Source: Pontibacterium sinense
GTDB lineage: Bacteria > Pseudomonadota > Gammaproteobacteria > Pseudomonadales > Balneatricaceae
DNA: 64,000 nucleotides
Direction of reading: 5' to 3'
Assembly: GCF_015209595.1 (NCBI RefSeq)
Contig: NZ_JADEYS010000005.1
Coordinates: forward strand, 62,001-126,000
Shown: positions 1 through 9,556 of the stretch, one piece after another
Position numbering within the stretch: position 1 is the first letter of the stretch
How the letters are laid out: the number at the start of each line of letters is the position of its first letter
Position numbers and translations under genes: made by a program
The notes under the pieces: generated by a model
Seen by the model: the letters and a program-made list of their open reading frames with translations, nothing else
Database searches by the model: none
Told to the model about the DNA's origin: nothing

Positions 1-951
1 GCAGTTTTCACGCGCGACATATTTCTTCATGCCCGCGACACCCAATGCACCTGCTGGTTCGCAGATGGAACGGGTGTCATCGTAGATATCTTTAATGGCG
101 GCACAGATCTCATCGGTATTGACCGTGATCACCTCATCCACATACTGGCGTGCGATCTCAAACGTGTGCTCACCGATCTGAGCAACCGCGACACCTTCGG
201 CAAAAATACCCACCTGAGACAGGGTGACACGCTCGTTGGCTTCCAGAGCCGCTTTCAGACAGGCTGAATCTTCATACTCGACGCCGATAACTTTGACTTC
301 CGGGCGCAGATATTTGATGTACACCGAGATACCTGCAATCAGACCGCCGCCGCCGACCGGGACAAAAACCGCATCAATCGGCCCGCTTTCCTGACGCAGG
401 ATCTCCATCGCAATGGTGCCTTGTCCGGCTATGACATCCTGATCGTCGTACGGGTGCACGTAGACATAACCGTGCTCTTCAACCAGTTTCTGAGAGTGGG
501 CCAGTGCCTGATCAAAGGTGTCGCCGAAGAGCACCACGTTACCGCCCCATGCACGGACATTGTTGACCTTAATGTCCGGTGTGGTTTTTGGCATTACGAT
601 GGTGGCGTTCACCCCCATCTTATTGGCGGCCATCGCCAGACCTTGTGCATGGTTACCAGCAGAGGCGGCGACCACACCACAGGCGCGCTCTTCTGCGCTT
701 AGCTGATTCATCTTGTTGTAAGCGCCACGGAGCTTGAACGAGAACACGGGTTGCTTGTCTTCACGTTTGAGCAAAATCTTGTTACCAAGACGCTTTGACA
801 GTGATGGAGCGACTTCCAATGGAGTTTCAACCGCCACGTCGTAAACACGGGCTTCCAGAATCTTCTTGATATATCGGTGTGCCATAGGGGTATCGGTATC
901 TTGCGGGGGATTTTTGACTGCGTATTGAGAGAATGGTAAAGGCTCAGGCAT
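1..951 (-). CDS. ilvA: Threonine dehydratase, biosynthetic (partial, C-terminus outside window)
   Basis: Deaminates threonine to 2-oxobutanoate, the first step of isoleucine synthesis, using PLP in the cytosol. The 317 visible codons run in frame off the left edge. They hold the whole fold-type II PLP domain: the PLP lysine lies in FSFKLRGAYNKM, the SAGNHAQG loop follows, and the glycine-rich phosphate loop is PVGGGGLIAG. The allosteric ACT-like tail of the usual 500-residue IlvA would lie to the left. I chose ATG at 951; an in-frame ATG at 885 (MAHRYIKK) is the main alternative. The gene diverges from rpiA, as in Pseudomonas. Identification is firm; only the start is uncertain. Confidence 0.95.
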   Translation of the reverse strand, partial: MPEPLPFSQYAVKNPPQDTDTPMAHRYIKKILEARVYDVAVETPLEVAPSLSKRLGNKILLKREDKQPVFSFKLRGAYNKMNQLSAEERACGVVAASAGNHAQGLAMAANKMGVNATIVMPKTTPDIKVNNVRAWGGNVVLFGDTFDQALAHSQKLVEEHGYVYVHPYDDQDVIAGQGTIAMEILRQESGPIDAVFVPVGGGGLIAGISVYIKYLRPEVKVIGVEYEDSACLKAALEANERVTLSQVGIFAEGVAVAQIGEHTFEIARQYVDEVITVNTDEICAAIKDIYDDTRSICEPAGALGVAGMKKYVARENC

Positions 952-1185
952 CTATGAACAAGCAATAAACAGGGACGGATGGCGCTATTTGCGCTTATTA
1001 CTGCCTTACATGACGTATTTTGCGCAGGTGGGTGATCGTTGATTATAGGGTAGGGATCATCCAGCGCTTTTGGATATCCCGCGAAAGTAGTGGTTTTTAG
1101 CGTCACCGTTGGCTACAAGCCGTCGCAATCTGTGCGTATAATTTCCCCCAAATTGGCTTCTTAGATGACTGGGGATGCGTGACGC

Positions 1186-1863
1186 ATGACACAAGACGAA
1201 ATGAAGAAAGCTGTAGGTCAGGCTGCGGTTGATTACATCAAGCCGCGCCTGGATAAAGACAGCATTGTGGGTGTGGGTACCGGTTCTACCGCTAACTGCT
1301 TTATCGACGCATTGGCAGAGATCAAGCACTTGTTTGACGGTGCCGTCGCCAGTTCCGAAGCGACTGCGGAACGCCTGCAAGCGCACGGTATTCAGGTATA
1401 TGACATGAATTCTGTTGCGAATATGGAAGTCTATGTGGATGGCGCGGATGAGTTTGATGACGGCCTGAACCTGATCAAAGGCGGCGGTGGTGCACTAACC
1501 CGTGAGAAGATCGTGGCGGCTGTCGCGAAAGAGTTTGTCTGCATTGTGGACAGCACTAAACACGTTGATGTGATGGGTGAATTCCCACTGCCGGTGGAAG
1601 TGATTCCAATGGCACGATCTCAGGTGGCCCGCGAACTGGTGAAGCTGGATGGCATGCCGGTATGGCGCGAGAATTTTGTTACCGATAATGGCAACGTGAT
1701 TCTGGATGTACATGACCTGGAGATCACTGACCCTAAAGGTCTGGAAGAACACCTGAACAACATCGTGGGTGTCGTCACCAACGGTCTGTTTGCCCAGCGT
1801 GGTGCCGATGTGGTGCTGATGGGGACTGAAGACGGTGTGCAGACGATCAAGCTGAATAGCTGA
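1186..1863 (+). CDS. rpiA: Ribose-5-phosphate isomerase A
   Basis: Interconverts ribose 5-phosphate and ribulose 5-phosphate in the non-oxidative pentose phosphate pathway. The 225-residue protein has the family length (about 219-225). Hallmarks are the phosphate-binding loop VGVGTGSTA near residues 28-36, the acidic motif DGADEFD and the active-site stretch [11 protein letters not shown]. It diverges from ilvA. A TATAAT hexamer at 1137-1142 could be the -10 box, but I see no good -35. A 10-bp hairpin just after the stop looks like its terminator. Confidence 0.97.
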   Translation: MTQDEMKKAVGQAAVDYIKPRLDKDSIVGVGTGSTANCFIDALAEIKHLFDGAVASSEATAERLQAHGIQVYDMNSVANMEVYVDGADEFDDGLNLIKGGGGALTREKIVAAVAKEFVCIVDSTKHVDVMGEFPLPVEVIPMARSQVARELVKLDGMPVWRENFVTDNGNVILDVHDLEITDPKGLEEHLNNIVGVVTNGLFAQRGADVVLMGTEDGVQTIKLNS

Positions 1864-1877
1864 TAGGTTTGATGTAA

Positions 1878-1904
1878 CTGCCTGAACTGCAAGGGTTCAG
1901 GCAG
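1878..1904 (+). terminator. Hairpin after rpiA
   Basis: CTGCCTGAAC at 1878-1887 is perfectly complementary to GTTCAGGCAG at 1895-1904, with a 7-base loop. The following bases are only moderately T-rich (TCTGTGTCTG), so termination may be weak. It starts 14 bases after the rpiA stop codon. Confidence 0.6.
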
Positions 1905-1958
1905 TCTGTGTCTGCGGTACTAAGAACTAAGCGTAAGAACTCAGTATCAGAGCTGCGC

Positions 1959-2081
1959 TCAGAAGGAAACGTTAGACCAGGCGATGCTTGCTGGCATGGT
2001 GATCCAAGCCAGTGCTACCAGATTAATCAGAATCCAGCCAAAACCAGAACCGTCGCGGAAATTTTCGTCGTGATGTGCCAT
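1959..2081 (-). CDS. Small single-pass membrane protein (40 aa), unknown function
   Basis: A 40-residue ORF starting with ATG at 2081 and ending with TGA at 1959. The N-terminus is hydrophilic and rich in His, Asp and Glu (MAHHDENFRDGSG). It is followed by a continuous hydrophobic segment at about residues 15-35 (FGWILINLVALAWITMPASI), which predicts one transmembrane helix. A purine-rich GAAAGGGTGA lies 5 bases upstream of the ATG and could act as ribosome binding site. It stands alone between rpiA and an unknown exported protein. I do not recognise the family. The clean hydrophilic-then-hydrophobic layout and the Shine-Dalgarno-like sequence make chance less likely, but conservation must decide. 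Confidence 0.55.
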   Translation of the reverse strand: MAHHDENFRDGSGFGWILINLVALAWITMPASIAWSNVSF

Positions 2082-2403
2082 TGAATTCACCCTTTCAAAT
2101 AGATAAAAAATTAAAAAACTGTGCGCGATTTATAAGCTGGATGCTCCGCATAGAAAGAGTCATCCGCAGCTGACGCGGGAAAACTGTCTCGCTTTCTCTC
2201 AACGTCGTGACTGCTGGGTTGTTGCTTTCTGTTCCGGTTAGCCGGAATCTTGTATGTGTTTATAAATTGCACAGAACTGTCTTGGAGCGCGATTCTAGCA
2301 GCACCGATTTGCTTTGAGTAGCCCTGAAATTCCCTTGTTTTTTATGATGATATTTAAGTATTAATACCGGATTTCCTGAGTGAGGACCGGCTCAATTACT
2401 GTG
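2082..2403. other. Intergenic region without a recognisable gene
   Basis: A 322-base AT-rich stretch upstream of the 40-aa ORF (minus strand) and downstream of the unknown exported protein. It contains a short inverted repeat TTCCGG-CTAA-CCGGAA (minus strand, near 2234-2249) and A/T-rich runs that could hold a promoter for the small ORF. I could not place convincing -35 and -10 boxes, and I see no coding signal. Confidence 0.4.
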
Positions 2404-2991
2404 CTATCGGCCGTTCGCATGACACCAGTCACCCGCCATTTCGCGCAGTAACACCTTGTTTCGTGTTGGGCTATCCTGGCTGCCGTAGGCATTCAAAATG
2501 CGCTCAATCCACTGCAAAAGGCCTGTCGGCAGTTGATCTCCGCTGGGGTAGGTTGAATGAATCAGAAAGGTCTCTTCCGAGTAGAGCACGCTACTCACAT
2601 CCCCCGAATGCATGTCGACCATAATCAGCGCCTCCTCCATGCCGCCGCAATGATCGCGTGTCCCTTTCATCATCAACTGTTCGTTAATAATACGGATCGG
2701 TACAAAACCCCCGCCCAGATTACGGAACAGGTGTTGAAAGCCTGCACGCCCGAGCATGGTTTGCAGTACTACATGAAGGTAGTCGTCGTACATCGGTTCA
2801 CGCAGATACTGATTGTGATACCGGCGCAGGTGTTTGACGGAGTCCGCATCGATGAACAGATCAGGGTGATCGTTAAAAGAGAGGAACAACAATTCGTCCG
2901 ATGCGCTCTGCTGCTTCAGTTCACTGAAGGTCAGCGCGAAGGCCGGGTGGCAAAAACAGAGGCTGATGAACAGCAGAGCAATCTTTTTCAC
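2404..2991 (-). CDS. Exported protein of unknown function (195 aa)
   Basis: I do not recognise this family. The first 19 residues (MKKIALLFISLCFCHPAFA) form a typical Sec signal peptide with AFA before the likely cleavage site. The mature part is about 175 residues, mixed alpha/beta in character, with no further membrane segment. After the signal only two cysteines remain (C115 and C190), which could form a disulfide in the periplasm. It diverges from the DUF748-like protein across only 69 bases, so shared control is possible. A Cys in the signal peptide (C14) is not in a convincing lipobox, so I favour a soluble periplasmic protein. Confidence 0.75.
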   Translation of the reverse strand: MKKIALLFISLCFCHPAFALTFSELKQQSASDELLFLSFNDHPDLFIDADSVKHLRRYHNQYLREPMYDDYLHVVLQTMLGRAGFQHLFRNLGGGFVPIRIINEQLMMKGTRDHCGGMEEALIMVDMHSGDVSSVLYSEETFLIHSTYPSGDQLPTGLLQWIERILNAYGSQDSPTRNKVLLREMAGDWCHANGR

Positions 2992-3060
2992 GTTAGCATC
3001 CCTGTATTTTTTACGATTGGCGTTATGATAGAGAAAGTTGTCTGCTAAGGGATAGATAGG

Positions 3061-5760
3061 ATGCGTTGGTTACTGACACTGCTGGTTATTGTTGCGTTGT
3101 TTCTGCACAACTTACCGTACCTGATTCGTGATCAGGCGGTTATTTGGTTACGCTCACAGGGGGTGGAGACGGCCAGTCTTAAAGCCCTGAACGTGAACTG
3201 GCTCAGTGGCGAAATCGAAATTCTGGAACTGCGCGCCGAATCTGACGGGCACCAGTCGCTGAATATCGACCGTCTCTTTGTGAAGCTGGATTATGCGGCG
3301 CTCACCGATCAACGCATACTCGTACGGACGATTCAGCTGAAAGGTCTGAACTCCGGCATTGTTGAGCAAGCGCCGTCTCTGTGGCTCGGGCCTATAGACC
3401 TGAACGCATTGTCCGGTGATAGCAGCACGCAGGAAACATCCGATACCGGATCGGCCTGGTTGCCGGGGATTGATGATATCCAGCTCGAAGATATCCGCTG
3501 GTATACCGCGATGGCGGGGCAGGAACATCAACTCAGCATCGAGCAGGGTGAACTGAAGGATTTCCATTTCTGGAACAAAGAACAACCCACCGCACTGAAC
3601 CTGGATGGCAGCATTAATGGTGCACCTCTGTCTTTGAAAACAGAGATGACACCGCTGCCGGAAGAAAAGCGCAGCACGCTCCGCGTCAATATCAGTCAGT
3701 TCCCGCTGCACAGCGTGACCGCGTTAATCGAACCGGGACTGAAAGCGTTTATCGATCTGGATCTTAAAATCAGCGCCGATTTTAAGGGTGAAAGTGGTCA
3801 GGTGAAGCAAAGTGGTTCGATTCGTGTCAGTGATTTAAAGCTGGCGCGGGATGGATTAGACGTACAGCAATCTGATCTGAACTGGAAAGGTGATGTAGCG
3901 GTTTCTCTGCGTGATGGCCAGCCCGATAACCTGAGCGTTAAAGGCCTGCTGACAGGCAATAAGCTGGACCTTAAGCAACCGGAAACCGCATTGCAGCTTG
4001 CCGGATACACGCTGTCCCTCAATACCCAGTTAGAAGGTAAACAGCAGTCACTGAGTCAGAAAGGGCCGCTTAACCTGACGGGTTTGCAGGCCTCGATGGG
4101 AGATCAGTCCCTGCAGAGCGCGACGTTCGATTGGGACGGTGCAGTGGCGCTGGTCCTGAATCAGGGCGAGCCGAAAGATCTGCACGTTAATGGAGGTCTG
4201 AGCGGTCAGGGGCTGACACTTCTGCAGCAAAAACAACAGGTGAAACTTGGTCGGTATGCACTTAACGCACAGGTGAACAGTGCGGATATGGTGGCGTTTG
4301 ATATTCAGCTGCCCTCGACTGAGCTACAACAGTTCAGCTTGTCGGCGGCGGCTAATCCTCTGTTAGCAATACAAAAACTGATGGTTAAGCAAGCACAGGT
4401 GAAATTGCCGTTGCAGGTAAAAACCGGCCCTGTGTCGGTGGATGATCTGTTGGTGCTAGGAGAAAACAAACATCTGCTGAAACTGGCACGTACACGCCTC
4501 AAATCGGTTCAATTTATGCCAGAACAAGCCGCCGCGTTGGGTAGTTTGAGCATGGCGGGACTTGATGCAAACGTCATGCTTTCGCCTGAAGGAAAAATGA
4601 GCGATGTGGACTGGCTGCTGGCCCAATTATCGCCGCCGTCAGACGACAAGGCTGTAGAGGAAAAATCCACGGCGGAAACGTCTAAGCCTCTACGAATCAG
4701 CCTGAAGAGTTTCGATTTGGTGGGTGAAAACCAGATCAACTTCACTGATCAGGGGGCAGAACCCGCGTTTAGCAGCACGATCGATCTGGAAACTCTGACG
4801 TTGGGTGCGGTTGATACGGGTACTGTGCAATCGACGCCCTTTGGCTTACAAGCCAAGATCAATCAGTTTGCCACCTTAGATCTCAAGGGGGAGGCGGAAC
4901 TGAGTGGTGATGAGCACAATGCCGACTGGCAGCTGAATTTGAAGAATTTGGAACTGCCGCCTCTCAGTCCTTACGCTGAACGTTTTACCGGCTATTACCT
5001 CAACAGTGGGCAATTTAATCTGGATGCCAAAGGTACATTGGCGGCGGGTAAAATCGATGGCACTAATCAGATGCGTTTGAACCGTCTGACGGTTGATCAG
5101 CGTGACTCTGATAAGGTGGCGGCGTTCAGTCAGAAGATCACCATGCCGCTGGAAACGGCGATTATGATCTTGGAGGACAACGACAACAACATTGAGCTGG
5201 ATATTCCGGTCAGCGGTTCGTTGTCTGATCCTGAGTTTGGTTATCAGAGTGTTATTAATGAGCTGGCCGGACGCGGACTTAAAACTGCGGCGATCAGTTT
5301 TCTGACGAAGTCCTTACAGCCTTATGCAACCCTGATCTCTCTGGCAAGCACCGCCATGGAAGCCTCTGAAAAGGGTACTTTCATTACGCTGACCCCGGTG
5401 ACGTTTACGCCGGGCAGCGCGGCACTCAATGGTCAAGGGAAAGAGTATCTGGGGAAACTGTCCGACATGTTGCAGGAACGCAAAGCGATGCGCCTGAATA
5501 TTTGTGGGCGTGCAGTGTCTGCGGATGGTCCGGAGTTGATGCCTGCGCTGGTGGCAGCGAACAAAAAACGTAAGAAACCGTTGCCTCAGGAAGCGTTGCA
5601 GAAGGAACTTCAACAGAAGCTGTTGGATCTGGCGAATCAGCGAGCGGCAACCGTGAAACAGCATATGTCTGCCAGTGTGGATAACAGCCGTTTGTTCCTC
5701 TGCTTTGCCAAAGTAGAACAAGCGGCCGATGCCAAAGCGCGTGTAGAACTGGGTCTCTGA
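3061..5760 (+). CDS. AsmA/DUF748-like envelope protein with C-terminal OmpA-like region
   Basis: An 899-residue protein with an N-terminal signal anchor (hydrophobic residues about 4-16, then NLPYLIRDQAVIWLRSQGVE). A long periplasmic part follows, made of short beta-strand-like segments (LNVNWLSGEIEILELRAES, then repeated SDLKL/LSVKG/LHVNG units). This matches the DUF748/AsmA-type proteins thought to bridge the inner and outer membranes in lipid transport or envelope upkeep. The last 130 or so residues, from about 770, resemble an OmpA-type peptidoglycan-binding domain (VTFTPGSAALNGQGKEYL, then LNICGRAV). It has no obvious co-transcribed partner. Function is inferred from family resemblance only. 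Confidence 0.75.
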   Translation: MRWLLTLLVIVALFLHNLPYLIRDQAVIWLRSQGVETASLKALNVNWLSGEIEILELRAESDGHQSLNIDRLFVKLDYAALTDQRILVRTIQLKGLNSGIVEQAPSLWLGPIDLNALSGDSSTQETSDTGSAWLPGIDDIQLEDIRWYTAMAGQEHQLSIEQGELKDFHFWNKEQPTALNLDGSINGAPLSLKTEMTPLPEEKRSTLRVNISQFPLHSVTALIEPGLKAFIDLDLKISADFKGESGQVKQSGSIRVSDLKLARDGLDVQQSDLNWKGDVAVSLRDGQPDNLSVKGLLTGNKLDLKQPETALQLAGYTLSLNTQLEGKQQSLSQKGPLNLTGLQASMGDQSLQSATFDWDGAVALVLNQGEPKDLHVNGGLSGQGLTLLQQKQQVKLGRYALNAQVNSADMVAFDIQLPSTELQQFSLSAAANPLLAIQKLMVKQAQVKLPLQVKTGPVSVDDLLVLGENKHLLKLARTRLKSVQFMPEQAAALGSLSMAGLDANVMLSPEGKMSDVDWLLAQLSPPSDDKAVEEKSTAETSKPLRISLKSFDLVGENQINFTDQGAEPAFSSTIDLETLTLGAVDTGTVQSTPFGLQAKINQFATLDLKGEAELSGDEHNADWQLNLKNLELPPLSPYAERFTGYYLNSGQFNLDAKGTLAAGKIDGTNQMRLNRLTVDQRDSDKVAAFSQKITMPLETAIMILEDNDNNIELDIPVSGSLSDPEFGYQSVINELAGRGLKTAAISFLTKSLQPYATLISLASTAMEASEKGTFITLTPVTFTPGSAALNGQGKEYLGKLSDMLQERKAMRLNICGRAVSADGPELMPALVAANKKRKKPLPQEALQKELQQKLLDLANQRAATVKQHMSASVDNSRLFLCFAKVEQAADAKARVELGL

Positions 5761-5782
5761 TCAGACCCAGTTCTCACATCAC

Positions 5783-8269
5783 TTACCCTAAGCGCCGCAG
5801 CAGCTGGTAGCTGTTGCGCTCATCAACTCGCCGCCGGGCTAGCAGACCGGTCAGTGTGAAGAGCGCTGTCGCGGCCAATGGGAGCAATAGCCAGTTGCCG
5901 GGATGCAGAACCGGTTCGATCAGCACCAGCCGCTGATGGATAAACCAGAGTGCAATCTCACCCAGTGCTGCCGCTAATCCGCCACAGACCAGTCCTAGCA
6001 GTGCAAACTCCAGCAGATCTAATTGTTGGCACTGTTGCGGCGTTGCGCCCAGTGTATGCAACAGGGCATTTTCGTAACGGCGTTGGTCCAGCTCCTGGCT
6101 CAGTGTGGTAAACACCAGCACCAGTCCTGCCAGTAGAGTGAGCAACATGACAAGCCCTGAGGTATCACTCAGTTTACCGATCAGGCTGCGTGCCTGTGCC
6201 AGTAACTGCTCAATATCGATCAGGGTAATGGTTGGGAACTGCTGCAACAGCTGATTGCCCACCTTGCGTTGTTCGCCGCTGGCGTAAAAACTGGTGATAT
6301 AACTCACTGGCATATTGTCCAGCGCGCCGGGGGTGAAGATCACGTAGAAGTTAGGCTGGAAAGATTCCCACTGCACGGAACGTATCGAGCTGATGGAGCC
6401 TTCTACGGTATGGCTACCGATGCTGAACATCAGCTTATCGCCCAACGCTAACCCCAGCGTGTTGGCAAACTCCTGTTCGATTGACAGCTGCACCTCATCG
6501 CCATCGCTTTGAGACGACCATTCACCGCTGAGAAGGCGGTTATGGGCGGGCATTCGTTCACCCCAGGTGAGATTAAGTTCACGGTTCAGTGCGTTGTGCT
6601 GCCGCTGTTGTTCAGTGAATGCCGTGGCGATCGGTTCACCATTCAGGCCTGTAATGCGGCCACGGATCATTGGATACAGCTGGCTTTGCAGATCGTAGGA
6701 TTGTAGCAGTTGATCAACGCCGTCCCGTTCATGTTGTTGGATATTGATCAGAAAATGGTTGGGTGTGGTATCTGGTAGCTGAGACTGCCAGCGATCAAGC
6801 AGATCAGAGCGTGCCCAGAGGCTGATGGCCATCAGTGCCAGTAACAAGCTGATAACCGGAATCTGCATCTGGTGCCAGCGTTGTTGTTGCTGCAAGCGCA
6901 GTCGAAGCAAACGGACCAGCGTATGTTTACCTGCTAGCGCAAAGGCGCTGATACGCAGTAACCATGCGCCCAGTTTACCCAGCAACCACGCGGTGATCAG
7001 CAGGCTGGCGATCAGGATCAGCGTCAGCTTGAGGTCATCCAGATAGAGCATCAACAGACCTGTCAGCATCAACCCGGCAACCAGCTGCAACATCCGTCCG
7101 CCCCATGTGGTTGGGGTGGCACTGCGCCGGAACAGATGCATAACGGAAACCTGACTCATGGCAACCATCGGCGGTAAACCCAGCGTAATCAGGCTGACCA
7201 GTCCCAGCAGTGCGCCAAGGCCATATAGTGCCGGCTGCGCAGAAGGTACTGGTTGCGGTAACAGATCATCCAGCAGATACAGCGTCACCTGTTCTAATCC
7301 CAAGGCTACAGCGGTACCTGCCAGTGCACAGACCACCCAAGCCAGTAATAACTGCAGGAGGAAAAGCCCCTGCAACTGACGGGCGGTCATGCCGAGGCTG
7401 AGTAGCACCGCTGCACGGTCACGGGAGTTCAGTGTATACCGCCGCAGACTCAGGGCGATGGTCAGGGCGGAGATCAATAAGGTTAGCAACGCGCCTAAAC
7501 GCAGATAGCGGGATGCGTTATTCAGTGCGCCGCCGTTTATATTGTTACTGCTGTCTAAGGTGATTAGGCGTTCGCCGCTGGCGAGGTCAGGGCGCAGCTG
7601 ATTCTCCAGTTTGTTCAGAGCCTCCGGGTCGCCGGAAAACAGCTGGCGGTAACGTACGCGTGAACCGGGACCGAGCAGCCCTGTGGCATCCAGATCTTGC
7701 TGGTTGATCATCACTTGGGGGCTAAAGTTGCTGAAACCATTGCCTCGATCCGGTGTACTGATCAGTTTGGCTGCGATGGTGAATTGTGCGTATCCCAGCT
7801 CGATCTGTTGACCTACTTCAAGACTCAGTCGTTCCAGTACAGCGGGTTCCGCCCAGAGTGTACCCGGTTCAGGAATTCCCACCTGCGCGGGCTGTGTCAC
7901 GATGTTGCCACGCAGAGGGTAGGGCATATTGATCGCCCGCAGTGAGATCAGCAGTAAATTTTCACCCGCTTCGATCATGGTGGGGAACTGAGCAACCTGT
8001 GATGTTTCCAGTCCCAATGTGTTGGCATTGTTGGCGACTGCTTGCGGGATCGGTCGGCTGCTGTGCAGGGTCATATCGGCCCCCAGCAACTCTGCGGTCT
8101 GGCGCCCCAGACTTTGCTCAAGCCGGTCACCCAGTACAGCCAGTAAAGTGGCAATCGCGATGGCGACGGTCAGTGCAAGCAGCAGCGCGCGCCAGATGGG
8201 CAGGCGTCCGGCCGACAGTGTTTGTTGCCAAGCCAGTTTGAACAGGCTGCCTGAAGTCATTGTGGCCAC
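5783..8269 (-). CDS. ybbP: ABC transporter permease, FtsX/YbbP family
   Basis: An 828-residue inner-membrane permease, the usual size for YbbP. It has an N-terminal membrane helix (about 25-45), a large periplasmic MacB-PCD-like domain, a membrane cluster in the middle (about 255-440), a second periplasmic domain, and three C-terminal helices of the FtsX type (about 700-815). It overlaps the end of ybbA by 13 bases on the same strand, so the two are translationally coupled. In E. coli, ybbAP lies divergent from tesA exactly as here. The substrate is unknown; lipid or lipoprotein handling is often suggested for this class. Confidence 0.88.
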   Translation of the reverse strand: MATMTSGSLFKLAWQQTLSAGRLPIWRALLLALTVAIAIATLLAVLGDRLEQSLGRQTAELLGADMTLHSSRPIPQAVANNANTLGLETSQVAQFPTMIEAGENLLLISLRAINMPYPLRGNIVTQPAQVGIPEPGTLWAEPAVLERLSLEVGQQIELGYAQFTIAAKLISTPDRGNGFSNFSPQVMINQQDLDATGLLGPGSRVRYRQLFSGDPEALNKLENQLRPDLASGERLITLDSSNNINGGALNNASRYLRLGALLTLLISALTIALSLRRYTLNSRDRAAVLLSLGMTARQLQGLFLLQLLLAWVVCALAGTAVALGLEQVTLYLLDDLLPQPVPSAQPALYGLGALLGLVSLITLGLPPMVAMSQVSVMHLFRRSATPTTWGGRMLQLVAGLMLTGLLMLYLDDLKLTLILIASLLITAWLLGKLGAWLLRISAFALAGKHTLVRLLRLRLQQQQRWHQMQIPVISLLLALMAISLWARSDLLDRWQSQLPDTTPNHFLINIQQHERDGVDQLLQSYDLQSQLYPMIRGRITGLNGEPIATAFTEQQRQHNALNRELNLTWGERMPAHNRLLSGEWSSQSDGDEVQLSIEQEFANTLGLALGDKLMFSIGSHTVEGSISSIRSVQWESFQPNFYVIFTPGALDNMPVSYITSFYASGEQRKVGNQLLQQFPTITLIDIEQLLAQARSLIGKLSDTSGLVMLLTLLAGLVLVFTTLSQELDQRRYENALLHTLGATPQQCQQLDLLEFALLGLVCGGLAAALGEIALWFIHQRLVLIEPVLHPGNWLLLPLAATALFTLTGLLARRRVDERNSYQLLRRLG

Positions 8270-8949
8270 TCCTGCAACTTACCGTTATGCAGGTGCAGGC
8301 GGCGATCACAGCGGCTGGCCAGATGGTTGTCGTGGGTGATGAGTACCAGAGTGGTGTTCTGATCCGTATTCAGCTGGAATAGCTGTTCGATGATCGCCTC
8401 ACCTGTGTGTTCGTCGAGATTACCGGTGGGTTCATCGGCAAAAAGGAGGTCGGGGGCTGAGGCAAAGGCGCGGGCAATTGCAACACGTTGTTGCTCTCCG
8501 CCCGATAACTCTGCCGGATAATGGTCCAGTCGTGCACCGAGTCCCACTTGTTGTAACCATTCGCGGGCCCTGTCTGTCGCTTGAGTCGTGCCCCGGATCT
8601 CCAGTGGCAGCACGACGTTTTCCAATGCATTCAGCTCTGGCAGCAGATGAAATGTCTGAAACACAAAGCTGATATGGCGCGAGCGCAACTCAGCGCGTGC
8701 CTTCTCGTCCAGTGTGTGCGTATTTTGTCCGGCAATGGCTATACTGCCGTCACTGGCGAGATCCAATCCGGCAAGGAGGCTCAGGAGCGTTGATTTGCCT
8801 GCTCCTGAAGGGCCGGTGATGGCGATGGTTTCGCCCCGACGGATCTCCAGATTAATCTCGCGGAACAGTTCCAGCATTCCGGCTTGCGTGTCGAACCGTT
8901 TTGCGACATCTTGAGCAGATAAAATGATCTCTGATACAGGCTCGTTCAT
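8257..8949 (-). CDS. ybbA: ABC transporter ATP-binding protein YbbA
   Basis: A 230-residue LolD/MacB-type ATPase. Walker A is GPSGAGKS at residues 46-53, the signature is LSGGEQQ at 148-154, and Walker B is LLFADEP at 168-174, followed by the D-loop GNLDE. It powers the YbbP permease encoded directly downstream with overlapping ends. The start codon CAT (minus strand 8949-8947) shares bases with the ATG of the divergent tesA, so each gene's leader lies inside the coding region of the other. Confidence 0.93.
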   Translation of the reverse strand: MNEPVSEIILSAQDVAKRFDTQAGMLELFREINLEIRRGETIAITGPSGAGKSTLLSLLAGLDLASDGSIAIAGQNTHTLDEKARAELRSRHISFVFQTFHLLPELNALENVVLPLEIRGTTQATDRAREWLQQVGLGARLDHYPAELSGGEQQRVAIARAFASAPDLLFADEPTGNLDEHTGEAIIEQLFQLNTDQNTTLVLITHDNHLASRCDRRLHLHNGKLQEWPQ

Positions 8950-9556
8950 GTTACGTATTCTCGTCCTTACCTGGCTAATCTGTATGGCTCCTCTGTCCAG
9001 TGCGACAACGCTACTGGTGATGGGAGACAGTCTTTCTGCTGCTTATGGTATCGCCCCTGAAAAGGGTTGGGTGGCATTGCTGGATCAGCGCCTGCAGCAG
9101 AAGGGCTACGCTGTATCCGTGGTGAACGCCAGTATCAGTGGTGAAACCACGCAGGGAGGCCTGAGCCGATTACCTGCGTTGCTAAAACAGTACCAGCCCG
9201 ACATTGTGATGTTGGAACTGGGCGCGAATGACGGTTTACGGGGTACGTTCCCGCCGGTCATTCGGAGCAATCTGGATCGTTTGACCCTGCTGTCTCAACA
9301 GCAAGGTGCCAAAGTATTGGTATTGGGGATGCAGTTACCGCCCAATTACGGACCGGCCTATACGCGCCGTTTTGCCGATGTTTTTCAGCGCGTAGCGAAT
9401 GCGCGCGACACCGCGTTGGTTCCGTTTTTTATGGAAAGCGTCGCGTTGGAGCCAACGTTGATGCAGAACGATGGCCTGCATCCTAATGCAGAGGGACAGC
9501 CTTATCTGCTGGAAACGGTATGGCCTGCGTTAAAACCGCTGCTTCCTCTGCCTTAG
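8948..9556 (+). CDS. tesA: Periplasmic esterase / acyl-CoA thioesterase I
   Basis: An SGNH-hydrolase of 202 residues. The signal peptide is [19 protein letters not shown], so it acts in the periplasm. Catalytic Ser28 lies in MGDSLSAAYG, block III is GANDGLRG, and the Asp/His pair is in NDGLHPNAEG. I chose ATG at 8948, which gives a clean signal peptide; ATG at 8924 would add eight residues (MISDTGSF) in front of it. A weak Shine-Dalgarno ACAGG sits 7 bases upstream. It diverges from ybbA with overlapping start codons, and its 3' end overlaps the convergent histidine kinase by 74 bases. Confidence 0.92.
   Translation: MLRILVLTWLICMAPLSSATTLLVMGDSLSAAYGIAPEKGWVALLDQRLQQKGYAVSVVNASISGETTQGGLSRLPALLKQYQPDIVMLELGANDGLRGTFPPVIRSNLDRLTLLSQQQGAKVLVLGMQLPPNYGPAYTRRFADVFQRVANARDTALVPFFMESVALEPTLMQNDGLHPNAEGQPYLLETVWPALKPLLPLP

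Noticed and set aside
1105..1115. CACCGTTGGCT shared between the rpiA and argH upstream regions
   Set aside because: Many 11-base matches are expected by chance in 64 kb, and the positions relative to the promoters differ.
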